Source of the DNA: Aulostomus chinensis
Taxonomy: Eukaryota; Chordata; Actinopteri; Syngnathiformes; Aulostomidae
Direction of reading: 5' to 3'
Assembly: GCA_037954235.1 (NCBI GenBank)
Contig: JBBMOA010000012.1
Coordinates: 1,369,001 to 1,433,000 of the forward strand
DNA length: 64,000 bases
The notes under the pieces are model-generated. The model was not told the origin of the DNA and ran no database searches. It saw only the letters and a list, made by a program, of their open reading frames with translations. The position numbers and the translations under genes were made by a program. Shown piece after piece: positions 1 to 13,260 of the stretch (position 1 is the stretch's first letter; each line of letters begins with the position of its first letter).

Positions 1-234
1 GCAGCACCTCTGGACCTCACAGGAATGGAAGTTATTTCAGGCACCTAATTAGACGCACAAACACGCACACAGAGGCGTAGCAGTTCCACCAGTGGTCAGT
101 TTCAGCTACACGGACATGTGTCTTTGCCTCGGTCTCCTGTCGGGCACATTATCTTTCATCACGTGAGCTGTGAGACTTCTCCACAGCAACAGCTGATTGG
201 AGGATTCAGTCAGGTTCCAGGTTCATCCTAGCAC

Positions 235-1500
235 AGAAACAGAACTAGTCAAAGGTACCAGTGACCTCCTACTGGTACCAGATGAGGGACTGGTCTCTGT
301 GCTGGTCTGATTAGATCTCAGTGCAGCTTTGATACCATTGACCACCATATCCTTCTACAGAGACTGGAACCTGTCACTGGTATTAAAGGAACCACACTGA
401 ACTGGTTCAGGTCATATTTACTAGGTCATTTCAGTTGGTACTAGTTAATGATGGTTCCTCTGAGACCACTACAGTCAGTTCAGGTGTTCCACAAGGGTCT
501 GTGCTTGGACCAGTCCTCTTCACCCTGTACCTGCTTCCTCTAGGTCACATGATCAGGAAACACTCCATTAATGTTCACTGCTATGCAGACGACACTCAGC
601 TGAACTCATCAATGATCCACATGGAACAAACCAGCTGACTGAACTGGAGGCCTGTCTGAAGGACAGGAAACATGGAGGACCATCATTTCCTTTATTAACT
701 CTGATAAACTGAAGTTCTTGTGCTGGGCCCAAACACCTGAGGACCACCTGATCTGATGAGACAGGTACCCTGGATGGCACCACCCTGGCCCTCAGCACCA
801 CCATAAGGAACCTAGCAGTTCTCTTTGACCAGGATCCTTTAAGTCCCACATTCAGCAAACCTCCAGGACGCCTTCTTCCATCTACGTAACATCGCTAAGA
901 TCAGACACATCCTGGCTCAAGAAGACGCAGAAAAACTAGTCCCTGCTTTTGTCACTTCCAGGCTGGATTACTGCACCTCCCTCCTACCAGGCTGGACTAA
1001 TAAGTCCCGAAAGACTCTCCAGCTGGTCCAGAACACTGCTGCCCATGATGACTAGAACTGGTAGCAGAGACCAGGTCTCTCCTGGACTGCTTCTCTGCAT
1101 GGCTCCCTGTCAGATTCAGAACAGAATTTAAAATTCTTCTTCTACCATCAAAGTCCTCAACAGTCAGGCTCCTTCATCCCTGACAGAGCTCCTAGTCCCC
1201 TATGATCCAGCTAGAACCCTTCACTCCCAGGATGCAGGGTTCCTGCTGGTTCCTAGAGTTCTACCTGTAGAATGGAGCCAGAGCCTTCAGCTCTCAGGCT
1301 CCCCTCCTGTGGAACGGTCTCCCAGTTTCAGTCCAGGACCCAGACCCCCTCTCTAAGTTTAAGAGCAGACTTCAGACCTTCCTTGGTGATCAAGCTGACA
1401 GTTAGGGGGGGGCTCAGGTTACCTCAGAGGCTGCAGACCTGCAGAGCCTCAGGCTGACACTGGTACTAGAACTACTACCACTACTAGCACTGGAGCTGGT
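235..1500 (+). mobile_element. Degenerate L2/Maui-like non-LTR retrotransposon fragment
   Basis: Translation around 315-640 gives reverse-transcriptase blocks: LSAAFDTIDHHILLQRL, then GVPQGSVLGPVLFTLYLLPL and HCYADDTQL, which contains the YADD catalytic motif. Downstream, frameshifted text resembles the C-terminal part of the same ORF. Stops and frame changes show that it is dead and 5' truncated. The clade name is from memory of teleost LINEs. Confidence 0.82.
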
Positions 1501-2329
1501 GGATGTCGTCATGGCAGCCAGTTTCCTGTACTGTTGCTTGTGTGGCAGTTGCAGCTGTCATCAACAGCAGCGACGTCCATTCACACTGCAGAGACGGAAT
1601 TCTCAGAGCCGCCCAAACACAAACAGCTGCTCAGGGTCAGATGTGCCAACTTGTAAAGCTCTTTATCCCTGTATGACTCCCAGGAGCACTGGACATGACC
1701 CCCCACCCCCGCCCTCCCTGTCTGAGCAGTGGCCTCGTCTGCTGACAAATACACCACAGGGATCAGAGGAAAGGTCTCAGTCAAATGTCATGTGAGCGCC
1801 ATGATGTGTTGGAGTTCCTGGTGCTCGATGAATACATGATGTCCTCACTTCCCTCTTGAATATTTCAGGAGAAGCGTGATTCACATCTTTGTGTAAAATT
1901 TCTCAAAGTGAATAAATTCATGTCTCATGCATGCAGCCTTGTTAACCCGGACGGAGCCTTGCTGGACTCCCTCACCCAGAAGCTCACTAATTGATGTCTG
2001 GACCTGAACTACAGAAACACAAACACAGGAGGGTGACGACTGCAGACACACATCTCAAGTGTGCATTGCTGCTCGCTTCATCCGACTTCAATGGCCGCTC
2101 AAGCTCTTCCCTTCAGGAGCGTTGCTCACTTCTGACTGACACAGGTGTCACTTCCTCTCCAGGACTGTTGAATGAGCGTCAGTGCTGTCACGTGCATGTC
2201 TGTCTACATGTGTGTTGGCATTCATCAGAATCAGAAAAGGCTTCATTGCTCAGTTCCATTTTACACATAGGAGGAATTTGTTGTGGTGCTGTTGGTGCAT
2301 GCAATCCAATAAATATTCAGAAGTACTAT

Positions 2330-2454
2330 ATAAATATATATGGAAATATACATGTGTACATATATACACACACATATAATATATATACACACATATATAT
2401 GTGTATACACATACATATACACACACATATATGTGTGTGTGTATATTATATATA

Positions 2455-2525
<71 letters not shown>

Positions 2526-2533
2526 TATATATA
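2330..2533. repeat. Compound (TA)n/(CA)n microsatellite
   Basis: Alternating purine-pyrimidine tract of ta, ca and gt steps ending in a nearly pure (TA)n run at about 2468-2522. It abuts the foldback element at 2535. Confidence 0.95.
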
Positions 2534-2534
2534 T

Positions 2535-2864
2535 AAAGCAACACGCTAACTTCTAGGGAAAGTTTTTGATTGTCCATTGTTCCCTGAGTCAGACTAGAAG
2601 ACAGAGCCCCTCCTCTAGGAGACCCAGGCTAGTTAGCTTAGCGCGGGAATGCTCGTGGGTGGGTAGTGTTAGCATCAGCTAGCTCAGGTTTAGGACGTTG
2701 GCGTGTCCAGCAGTAACCCTCATCATCCTCTCCTCTCCCACCCACTACCAGCTATTGTGCTAAGCTAATTAGCCTGGGCCTCAGCTCCTTAGAGGAAAGG
2801 CCCTGTCCTCTTGTCCGTCTGTGGGGACAATCAGAGACGTTCCATGAGGTGAGTGTGTTGCTTT
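2535..2864. mobile_element. Foldback (palindromic) MITE-like element
   Basis: The ends aaagcaacac and gtgttgcttt are inverted copies. Inner parts also mirror each other: gattgtcc near 2568 with ggacaatc near 2825, and ggctagttagcttag near 2628 with its counterpart near 2760. No coding capacity. Related half copies lie near 15080-15140 and 57935-58275. Confidence 0.7.
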
Positions 2865-3326
2865 AAAACGAGGTCGGGTGCATCATTGGCGTGTCTGGAG
2901 CTGTTCAGAGAGCTGTAACGTCGGCCAGGTGTATTTCCTGAAGGTGCAGACTCATGCTGGTGGCTCATGTGTGACTTCCTGTATTCAAGCTACGGTTCTG
3001 ACATTAAACACTAAACACGTCCACGTCTAATCACTTCAACTCCGAACAAAAGATGTTTTCCTGGCACGGTAAAATCAACACAGAACTGTGTTACCTTCAC
3101 AATGGAAAGTGTAGGCTCCCTCTTTGTGTTTGTTAAATCAGTTTTGATTCCCACATTTAATCACTGAACAAAGAAGCTGAGGACGGTTTTGTTCCTGACG
3201 TCTTTGCAAAGCCAAATCGCGTTTGAAGGCTGCTTCAGCTGCTCTGACTCTTTGTTGTTGAGGACAGCTTTCAACCCTCGTTTCCCTCCTAAACACGCTC
3301 TCTCTTTCTTCTGTTTCCCTGCTCAG

Positions 3327-3421
3327 ACTCTGAAGTTATCTACAGGAACAGTGACGGCCATGTCATCAAGTTCAACATCGTCACCAATGAAACGGAGATT
3401 GTCCTGACGAATACCACGTTT
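3327..3421 (+). CDS. dpp10: dpp10 gene 1, exon 4
   Basis: Acceptor ctgctcag, donor gtaagt. Encodes SEVIYRNSDGHVIKFNIV and ends TNTTF. It begins with two bases of a split codon, so an upstream exon ending in phase 1 is required. First propeller blade. Length 95 equals gene 2 exon 4. Confidence 0.9.
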
Positions 3422-6400
3422 GTAAGTAGGCGTGCTACATGTTGTTGAGGTGGAAGCTTTGATCCCAATCCAAAAAAACGTCATAATGATTGTTTCTCTT
3501 TTTCCTTTCTAGATAAATTTCAATGTGGCCAAGTATTTGGTCTCCCCTGACCTGAAGTACGTGCTCTTTGCCTATGATGTTAAACAGGTACGTCCTGGAT
3601 CACATGCAGCTGTTTTAGCAGAACCTTCTGATTCAAATGTCTGGTTGTAAAATGGATGGCTCATGAGAGGATTTCCCAAGTTGGTGCGTTTCTTTAAGAC
3701 CCAGCAAGCTCTGCATTGTCGAGGAGGAGGGAGGACTTGAGGCGTCAGGATGAGATGTCAGAAACGCTCCAGCTGACTCTCCGTCTCTCCCAGCTCTCAC
3801 TCTTGTCATTATTCCAACAGGCCTGCGTTGTCACAGTCAGGGAACGCCTGTGCTTCATAAATCTCAGTGAGAGTTTGGGTCAGAGGTGATATAAATTCCA
3901 GCGTGACCCCTGAGCGGCTGGCAGGTCACACCACCCACTCATCGAGCAGCAGGGTGGGCTGCAGCCATAATTACAAGGTTTCCATCTGAACAGAGTTGAT
4001 GCTAAAGGAGATATGCTAATCAGAGCCTCTCCGCTCTGGAAGGGATCAACTGTGAGGGTTAGTGACAGGGCTGTTAATCAGGTCTGATTTGCATATTTTG
4101 CGTGAGGGTTGGACTCATAATTTGGAAGAATATGGCGAACAGCCACAAGCTCAACGCTGTGTTGAAGAGCAGTTGTAGCATTTGGATGTTTTTGGTTTCA
4201 TCTTTGAGTGTTTTTCTAAATGGTAAATGGACCACATTTAAATCACCTTGTTGTGGTCCATCGAGCTCTCAAGGCACTTCACAACGCGTCCACACAGTTT
4301 ACCTGCTGCAGCAGCTGAGCCACAGTCACCCTGCAGCTCTGGTACTGGAGCCAAGGGGTTTGTGACATGACGCTGTCAGATCCTGAAGACTTGGACTTCG
4401 TCTCTGTTCCACCGGTACAGAGAGGTCTGTTTTTTGCAGTTCTATGCTCATCCGGCTCACATTTCCCTGTTTGGTCCTGCTCACCATCGCTGTCACACGC
4501 GCTGCCGCTGGAAACCCAACCTGTCGTAGAAAAGGTGAATGTTGTAAGAACAGCACAACCCTGCAGCGCTGTGCAGCAGTTGCTCGTTTTTCTTCGTATT
4601 GCAGTGTTGTAGCGTCACCACTCGCTAAGTCGTCCAGTGTGAGCTAATGCTGCATTCCCCAAATGGTCCTGAGGCTCAAACACAGCTAGCACTTCTGTTG
4701 TTGTCTGAAATGAACTGTGGATCAACAAGTGACGCCGCGGTCATGCACACACCTGTGTGAGACCCGTTGTGGCGTCGGTGCTGAAACTCCTCCAAACACA
4801 AGCTTGAGCTCTCTCACAGGTGTGTTGGCAGGGCACCAGAGATCTAAATATTCAAGTATCTTTCTAAAATGGCCCCTGAAAGTGGGCTGCCAAGGGAAGC
4901 CAAAGCTTGCTAACACGTGACAGAGGGGGCGGAGCAACTAAATTAGACATGTACAATAGGGCAGAAATACGAGGGAACGGGCCAAAAAATACTTTTGAAA
5001 ATAGATCAATAATTACAGAAATGTTAATATATAAATGAATAAGCCAGTGACTCACTGGGATGTTACACAATCGGCCAGTGCACTTGCCCCCTGCTGGTCA
5101 CTAGGAAGAAATCAGATGGCGAGCTCCTGTGCAGCGAGTCTGTGGTGCTGAGAGTTTTGAGTGTTGTAGGTCCGTCCGTGCTCCCACCATCTCCATGTCA
5201 TCACCGTTGGTTCGTACAGGCTTTGAACACGTAAATCCCTCCACACTGACAGGCTGAAGCCTTGAGCAGGTCAAGTTAGTGGATCTGCAGGAGACAAGGT
5301 GCCACAGGAAGCTCTTGTAGCCGTACGGATCTGTCAGATTACGTTATCGGCCTGCATTCATACCTGGGAGTGATTAAGCTTGACAAAAGCTCATAATCTC
5401 TGGGATTCCTGTTTGTCACGTCTGACAACAGCCTGGTATTTTTAGTCTTGTAAAGCTCTTCATCTTCCTCCTTATCAGTGTGTAGATGTCATCTCCTGAC
5501 ATCTTGGTGGATCAGCAGGTTAAATCGTACACCAGCAACCTGATGGGGGATGTTTTTGACATGTGACTCCTGGTCTTGGTGTGATTTAATCATCTCTTCC
5601 ATTTCCTGTGAGGGCACAGAGAAGAGCTGGTTGCGTGGGAGAGGACCGACTGATTCACTACTCTTCTGCTCTCTGGAACCACATGTCAAGGTGTTGCTGG
5701 CTGCCAGTGCAAACATTGGCTTTGTCTGGAAAAGACGAACAGCAGAATGTTCCCCGCTGGACTGGTTTGGTCCTGAACTACTGGGAGCTACCAGATGTCA
5801 TTCTGGTCATGGGTTTGGTGATACATATCGTGAGAATACGTTTTTAGGGGCATCTTCAGTCTTTGTTCAGCACTGATGTGGGAGTCAGGATACACAGGTT
5901 AGGAAACGTGCTGCGAAGAATCAAGCCTGGAATCGAACCTGCGACTTGCTGGAGGCTGCAGCTGTGCGGTCGGGACCGGAACCATTTCACTGCAGGGATG
6001 TCTGATGTCGAAGAAGCCAGGACAAAGGCTGACAGAGTGCAGCACTGATTCATCCGTCCACTCATCCATCCATCCACCCATCCATCCACCCATTCATCCG
6101 TCCACTCATCTACCCACTCATCCATCCATTCATCCATCCATTCATCCATCCATTTTCTATACCCCTTATCCTTTAAGGGTCACGGGGTGGGGGGTGGGGT
6201 GGAGCCTATCCCAGGTGACATTGGGTGAGAGGCGTGGTTCACCCTGGACGGGTCACCAGTCTGGGGGGAAATGTACTTTTGTAGTCCAGTTGGAAGACAG
6301 CATGTCAGGGATGTTTGTAGTCCAACAGGAGCTGGACTACAAATCCCAAGGTGCTCCATGTGAGTAGGCTGGCAGCCTCCACCATCGGTGTGTGAGTGAG

Positions 6401-9400
6401 AATGAATGGGTGAATAAGGCGTAACATTACATCCATTACACTCGATCAGAAACGTTCTTCCCCTCCTAGGTTTATTGATGAATATCGGCCAAAATAGAGG
6501 GTATGTTCCTTCCTGCCTCAAGGGCTGATGGGAGGACGCACAGGAGAAGGATTGAGGGGCGTCACAGATGGACGTGGCGCCCACCTGCTCTCTTAGACAG
6601 CCACTGACTATCCCACTGATGTCAGATGTTCTGATGAGAACCAGCAGCTGCGCGTCTAATGGTGAGACTGTAAATACATCTCAGATGGGCTGCTTTGATT
6701 GGCGGCTGCTGCTTCAGGGACGATGCCTGCTGGTATGAATGTTCGCCAGCACGGACGCCATTGTGCCGCTGTTCAAGTTGTCAAGTGGCCGCGTCCCTGA
6801 GAGCTGCTGGGCGGGACCTTTGAGGTGTCAATGGAGAGGAGATATTAGAAGAATAGCAGCAGACATGCTAACCAACAAACAACAGCCAACACATCACGTT
6901 TCTCTTCAGGAAGCAGGGCTGAACCTGCCGTTGATGTCGTTCACGTCATCACGATTGATGTCATCATAACTGGTTGGGAACATCTTGTGACCCGTCTCCC
7001 GAAGGAGGTCCAGGACCACGTCAGTAGAAAATATCGTCAGCAGCAGAATCAGTCTTACCTTGTCGGACGTTGACAGCAGAATCGGTCGTCCCCCTTCTGG
7101 AGCTGGGAGCATCCAGGTGATGACATCAGAGCGTCTCGGTCCTGTAGGTGACTGCGTGAGTGTCATCTTCACAATAAAAGCGTGAAGATGTGGGCCCGTG
7201 CGTCAAGGAGCCTTCAAGTCTGTGATTGTCAGCCAGAGCATCCTGTCGTCTCGCGGCGCTGAGTCGACCTGCAGCTGTCACCCGTGCAAATTGCTTTGTC
7301 TGCAGATTGTATCAGCGAGAAGCACCGGCAGCGGCTTTGATGTCTTCTTCCTTTTCGTTTCTTTGTCATGATGTCATTATCTGTGGCGCTGCTGCTGCTC
7401 TTGTTAATGTGTCACACAGCCATCTTTAATCTCGCTCCCTCTGCTTCCCTCTGCTCCAGGTTTACCGCCACTCCTACATGGCGTCCTACAGCATCTACAA
7501 CATTCACACGCGGTGAGTGTTGAATGAAGCAGCCTGTGAGGTAAAAGCACAGATGAGACCGTTATGAAAGGCTCAGAGCAAAGAACATGAGTGGAGGATT
7601 CCTCACTCCAGATGTAATCTGATTACTGCAACACAAGCAGAGTTGCAGTGTCTCAGGTGTGATGAAAAAATATGAGATTCATTTTAAAAAAAGAAATAGA
7701 CCTCCTCATCCACGAGTTCAGCCGTGAGGGAATGAACGTAAGGATACATTATTTTTAAGACATGATGAACGCAGCCTGACGAGCAAAGAAATACTCAGCG
7801 TCACGGTAAATCAGTTCAAAGTAGGATTCCAGATGTGTTATTTCACGTAGCGGGAACAGCAGATGTCAAATGAAGTGAGCTTAAGAAGTTAGCGTGGCGG
7901 GGATCCTGCATGGCTACATGCTAGCAGTCAACAGTCGTGTTGTGCATGTTTGCGTGTTTCCGTCAGCCTTCGGGGTGATTGGCCCTCGTCGTGTGAGCCA
8001 GGCTGCTACGCAGAAATGTGATTCTTTAGCTCCAGTTTCACCTCCATCACTGGCAACAGCAGGTCACTGACTTTTGTCAACTAAAAGAAGGAAAGATTTC
8101 AAAGTGAAGCGACTTGATGCCACGAACGACAGATCGATGTGTGTGTCTGTGTGCACGTGCGTGTGGTTATCCACCTGTTGGCCTCATTGATGATGTCATC
8201 ATGTGTGTCTGCAGGGAGGTTTGGGAGCTGGACCCTCCTGAGGTGGTGAACTCGGTCCTGCAGTACGCCGCCTGGGGAGTTCAAGGCCAACAGCTGGTCA
8301 GAAGCCGTCGGCCTGTGTTTACTGTAGTTTCCCTCCAGTGGGTGGTAACCAGAGCTCAGTCAGCTGACGCTCGTGATTGTCAAGTGTTTGTTGTCAAGGA
8401 GAAACGAGTGGCCATCATGCAGACTGTCATTTTATGGTATTTGACTGGATTCACCAACAATTGGACGGCGCCACACTGAATCAGTAATTAACACACTAAA
8501 GGTCACATGGCTTCTTTCTGTCATGAAGTGGACGCCCTCACGCCTCTGCACCGCAGCCTGACTCTGACTTCATCAGCTGGTCGGGACAGGAGAATTGCAT
8601 CAGGAAAATGGATGCTTGGTTCTGTGTCCCGGGGCTTTTCAACGTCCTCATGTAAAGTAACGATGTAGACGATCTGGTGCTGCAGGTGCAGGTGGCAGCG
8701 CGGGATCTCACCCCCCACAGAGAGCCTCCAGCTGCCTGCCGGATCCAGCATCAAATATTTAGCAGTCAGAAAGAGGACCTGATCCGTCCCAGGACAGGAG
8801 TCTGGTCCGGCACAGTTTGGCGCGAGGCTGAAATCGTAACGCTGTAATCTCCTGGAAATGGGAGTCCATGTACTTATAGAGATGACACAGCTTGTTACGT
8901 CTCTACGATAACTCTCTTATCTGAAGAAACTTTGTGTGGTGCGTTGGTCCTGTTATTGAGATGAATCCATCTGGTGCTGATGAGAAAATGCCGTAAATAA
9001 CGGCCTGTCTCTGCTGAGGAGGTCCCTGGAGGTCAGGAGCCATCTTTATTCAGGCATCAGCAGAGCGTCCTTTGTCCTTCCAACTTCCCACTCGACCGTG
9101 AATTCAAACTGGTGTGATTTTGACTCCCAGTCTCAGATTAAAGTAACGTCCGCCTACAGGAGCATAAACTGCGTACCCGACGCGGCTCTGGTCTCTTCCT
9201 GCTCCTGATGTTTGGCTCAAACTGGTCCTGTCTCTCCGATGTGATCAGTCCTGTAGTCCTATAATTCTCGAAGCTGATTATTGTCATTCCTCACTCCTGT
9301 TAATTAGCCGATCTATTTGCAGATGGCGTGTTTGAATGCCATCAGCTGTTCCTGTCAATAATTGTTTCTCTGAAGCTCCGGTGAAGACGTGGCGCTGTGG

Positions 9401-12400
9401 TGATGAGGTCTTTGGTGGCTTCCAGCCAGACAGCAGAACGTGCGCACACAAGCTTTTCACTGCGTCTCCTTTCTCTTAATTTTGTCCGAGCTCAGACTTG
9501 AAAGGCCAGAAAACGATTCTGTTTCCGTCTCAGACGGACCGACAAGGTGGGAGAGGCGGCTGTGTGACTGTGTCTGTGTGGGCTTCATCCTTCCAGATCT
9601 ACATATTTGAAAATAACATCTACTACCAGTCGGACGTGAGGAGCAACTCGCTCAGGCTGACGTCCTCAGGGAAGGAGGGCGTCGTCTTCAACGGCATCGC
9701 TGACTGGCTCTATGAAGGTGCGTCCAACACGCCTGCAGTTCACATGTTTGTGCAGGAGGAGCGCGGGAGACTCAGGTATGAGGCGGGGACCTCTGGGGCC
9801 CCTCACAGCCACCGTCCACTTGCCTGTTGGGTTTATTTCACTGTGATTAATGACACAAGGAGCTTCTCAAAGTGGGTCTGCACGCGGTTTGATTTTCCTT
9901 CCTGAGGAAATCATTTTATCATCATGGTCATTGGTGACAGCAGGGATGAGAGCAGCCGGCCTGGCCTCTCCTGGTCCCACCGGCCTGGCCTCTCCTGGTC
10001 CCGCCGGCTTGGCCTCTCCTGGTCCCGCCGGCCTGGCCTCTACTGGTCCCGCCGGCCTGGCCCTCTCCTGGTCCCACCGGCCTGGCCTCTCCTGGTCCCG
10101 CCGGTGAGACCTGAAAGCAAACAGTCTGTTCACACTTGTCAGCTCTGGCGGGTCTCAACGGAGAGGAGAAGATGATGTAAATCTTAAAATTCTGGCAGGA
10201 AATCTTAATAAGTGCGTTTAAGGACTGTGGTCTTTGATCCCTCCTCTTCGACTCTGCTGCTAACCTGTCTGACCCTGGACTCTCCACGCTTTCACCCCCC
10301 CGCACATCAGGGCCACCGTTTGTGTCCTGCGCCAACATCTATAGGAGGTTGGTCTGGTTGAACCGGACCCCTTTATGGGACCGTGGGTCTGGTTCCTGAT
10401 GGCTGATGCTGGCGTTCCAGAATTGTGCTTGTTGATGATTCCTGGGTGTTTCTAACTGAGACTGCGGTGGTTCAGGCTCCTGCCAAGTGTGCACCTGCCT
10501 AATGTCAGTGTCTGCTCCTTCAGAGGAGATCCTTCAGACCCACGTGGCTCACTGGTGGTCACCCGACGGGGAGAGGCTAGCCTTCCTGGTCCTCAACGAC
10601 AGTCTGGTTCCCAACATGGCTCTACCCCGCTTCACCGGGACCGTGTATCCTAAAGGAAAGCAGTACCCCTACCCCAAGGTGAGCATCAGAGGGCCCGAGC
10701 AGAGCAGCACCGCTAATGTCTTTTTTGTCAGTTATAAAATGTTCTCACACACATTTGTTCTTCCACACTACAGAACGTAATTAAGCCTCAGTGCCGTCCA
10801 TGACTCCTGGATGTCTGGAACATGAAAGCCTCAGTGATTGGCCATCAGTCGTTCCTGTGCTGCTTTATGATCGTAGCAAAACACCGACAGTCAAACCAGC
10901 CGCGTGGCTGCCAGTCCAGTTTCACATCCACTCAAAATCAAACCCAGCTCAGTTTTGTTGATGCTGTTTACAGCAGCTTATTTCCTCCTGAAGTGGAATT
11001 AAATTGTTACCAAAGTTAATGATGTTAGATTTGCTCTTGTGACCTTTGCAGTCATTACTGTGATGACTTTTTCTCGAGTGCACCAGCGAGCGTTTAGCTT
11101 GTAGCAGGGGAGACAAACACAACCACAACAGCCGGTAAACACAGCAGCTGGGCTCCCACCTCAGCTGCTGCACGTCTGCTGCTTCATTTGTGTCTTTTTC
11201 CTCATCGTGACAATTAAATGTCAAGTTTTTTCAGCACTTGAATCCATGAAGCTGGAAGATTCCTGGGGGCGGCACCAGTGGCTCCGCTCACCTGCTGGTG
11301 TCGCACTGAAGGCAGCAGCCGCTCCTCAAACATGCCAGAAATTATCCTCAGAAGCTAAAGATGAACGCTGGTGTCTGACGGAGGGTTTGTCCTCCAGCGC
11401 ACGTGGAACAACATTCAGATGTTGTGATTGTAACCTGGATTTGTGTTCTTTCAGCCTGCGGCGTGTTCTGAGACAGGTTCTCAGCAGTAACACAGGTGCC
11501 AGCATCTACCTGTGTGGGCTTTTACAGAATTCTTCATGCTAACTCACCTCATCACTGCAGCGCTTGATGGGTGGTGGATCAGTGATGATGTTGAGCTTGA
11601 GCCTGAAGTCTGGACGATGTGTCTGCGTGCAGGCTGGCCAACCCAACCCGGCGGTGAAGCTGTACGTGGTCAATCTTTACGGGCCGACGCACACGCTGGA
11701 GCTGATGCCCCCGGAGAGCCTCAAACTACGGTGAGAAGAGAACACCGCCGCTGCCGCCACCACCGTAGCGCTTTGTCTGTCAAATGCATGCCAAAGACGC
11801 CTGGTGCTTCCAGCCCAGCGCTGCTCCAAATCTCTAGCCAGACTCTTCTCTTCTGTTGTTCCCAAATGGTGGAACCAACTACTGAACTCTGTGCGTTCTG
11901 CTGAGTCCCTTTCTACTTTTAAGAGTCAATTGAAGACTCAATTGTTCAGAGAGCACCGAGGCACTGAACCTGACTCTGCTCCTCTTTGGGGTAGAATCAG
12001 TCAGAGGGTCCAAGACCCAGCACTTAGTGACCATGTAGCACTAACTGGGTTGTGTCATGTTGTATGTTTGTTATATAAAAAAAAAAAAAAAAAGTGGGGG
12101 GGGGGGGGGCGACACTTTTTCTGCCACTAGATGGCAGTACCTGTGACCAAATCACAACTGAAGCACTTTTGCGCTTCCTATGGACTTTTCCTTAATTAAG
12201 TCTAAATTCTTGCTTGTGTTGAACGTCGCTTTGGACAAAAGCGTCTGCTAAATGAAACTGTAGAATTGTAGAATTGTAGAATTGTAGAATTGTAGAATTG
12301 TAGGATTGTAGAATTGTAGAATTGTAGGATTGTAGGATTGTAGAATTGTAGAATTGTAGGATTGTAGGATTGTAGGATTGTAGAATTGTAGAATTGTAGG

Positions 12401-13220
12401 ATTGTAGAATTGTAGAATTGTAGGATTGTAGAATTGTAGAATTGTAGAATTGTAGGATTGTAGAATTGTAGGATTGTAGGATTGTAGAATTGTAGGATTG
12501 TAGAATTGTAGAATTGTAGGATTGTAGGATTGTAGAATTGTAGGATTGTAGGATTGTAGAATTGTAGGATAGTAGAATTGTAGAATTGTAGGATTGTAGA
12601 ATTGTAGAATTGTAGGATTGTAGAATTGTAGGATTGTAGGATTGTAGAATTGTAGAATTGTAGGATTGTAGAATTGTAGAATTGTAGGATTGTAGGATTG
12701 TAGGATTGTAGAATAAACTTTAGAATTGGCTGCTTTGGCAAACTTTGACAACTTAAACACGAGAGGCGATGAGGCAGCCGGAGCCCTGCTGTCTTTGAGT
12801 GGCGCGTGACGAGACATCACAGGCTGCCGTGCGACGGCCACGTAATCCGCTTAAGTCTTTAGGATCAGGAAGCAGGAAGTTAATGGTCATCCTTGACGCG
12901 GACTCATCTCGCCCCCATTTTCAGGAACATTCAGTTTGAGTCTTCCAGCTTCACACGGCTGGAGAGCAGCCTCAGCTTTAGCACCTCTGAATGGCTGCGA
13001 CTCTTCAGTGTAGCTGAAATACTCATCAAGCACTCTTTCTCCTTGTGTTAAGGTGGAATTAACCCTGGTGCTTGTCTCTCAGGGAGCATTACGTGATGAT
13101 GGTGAAATGGATCAGCAAGACCAGGACGTCGGTCAGGTGGTTGAACCGAGCCCAGAACATCTCCATCCTGACTGTGTGTGACACCACCACTGGAGCCTGC
13201 GTCACGGTGTGTGTGTGTGT

Positions 13221-13260
<40 letters not shown>

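Larger units (their letters stand above)
1..3326. other. Upstream intron of gene 1 (no DPP exon seen)
   Basis: No exon equivalent to exon 3 (a SLEDLF...DPEARW-like segment) was found in any + frame. The stretch holds a LINE fragment, a microsatellite and a foldback element, described separately; the remainder is unrecognised intronic DNA. Confidence 0.6.

Noticed and set aside
1991..2536. 181-codon + strand ORF
   Set aside because: Its second half is only the (TA/CA) microsatellite read as IYIYTHTY.
1..3326. Search for exons 2-3 of gene 1
   Set aside because: No segment resembling the membrane anchor or LTLDDIF-like juxtamembrane exon in any + frame; presumed upstream of the window.
5925..5960. 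A tRNA gene suggested by the caggttcgattcc B-box
   Set aside because: No A-box, cloverleaf or anticodon arm could be fitted; it is better explained as a tRNA-derived retroposon head.
12202..12841. Two overlapping minus-strand ORFs rich in ILQFYNPT
   Set aside because: Both are readings of the same 8-bp tandem array in different frames.
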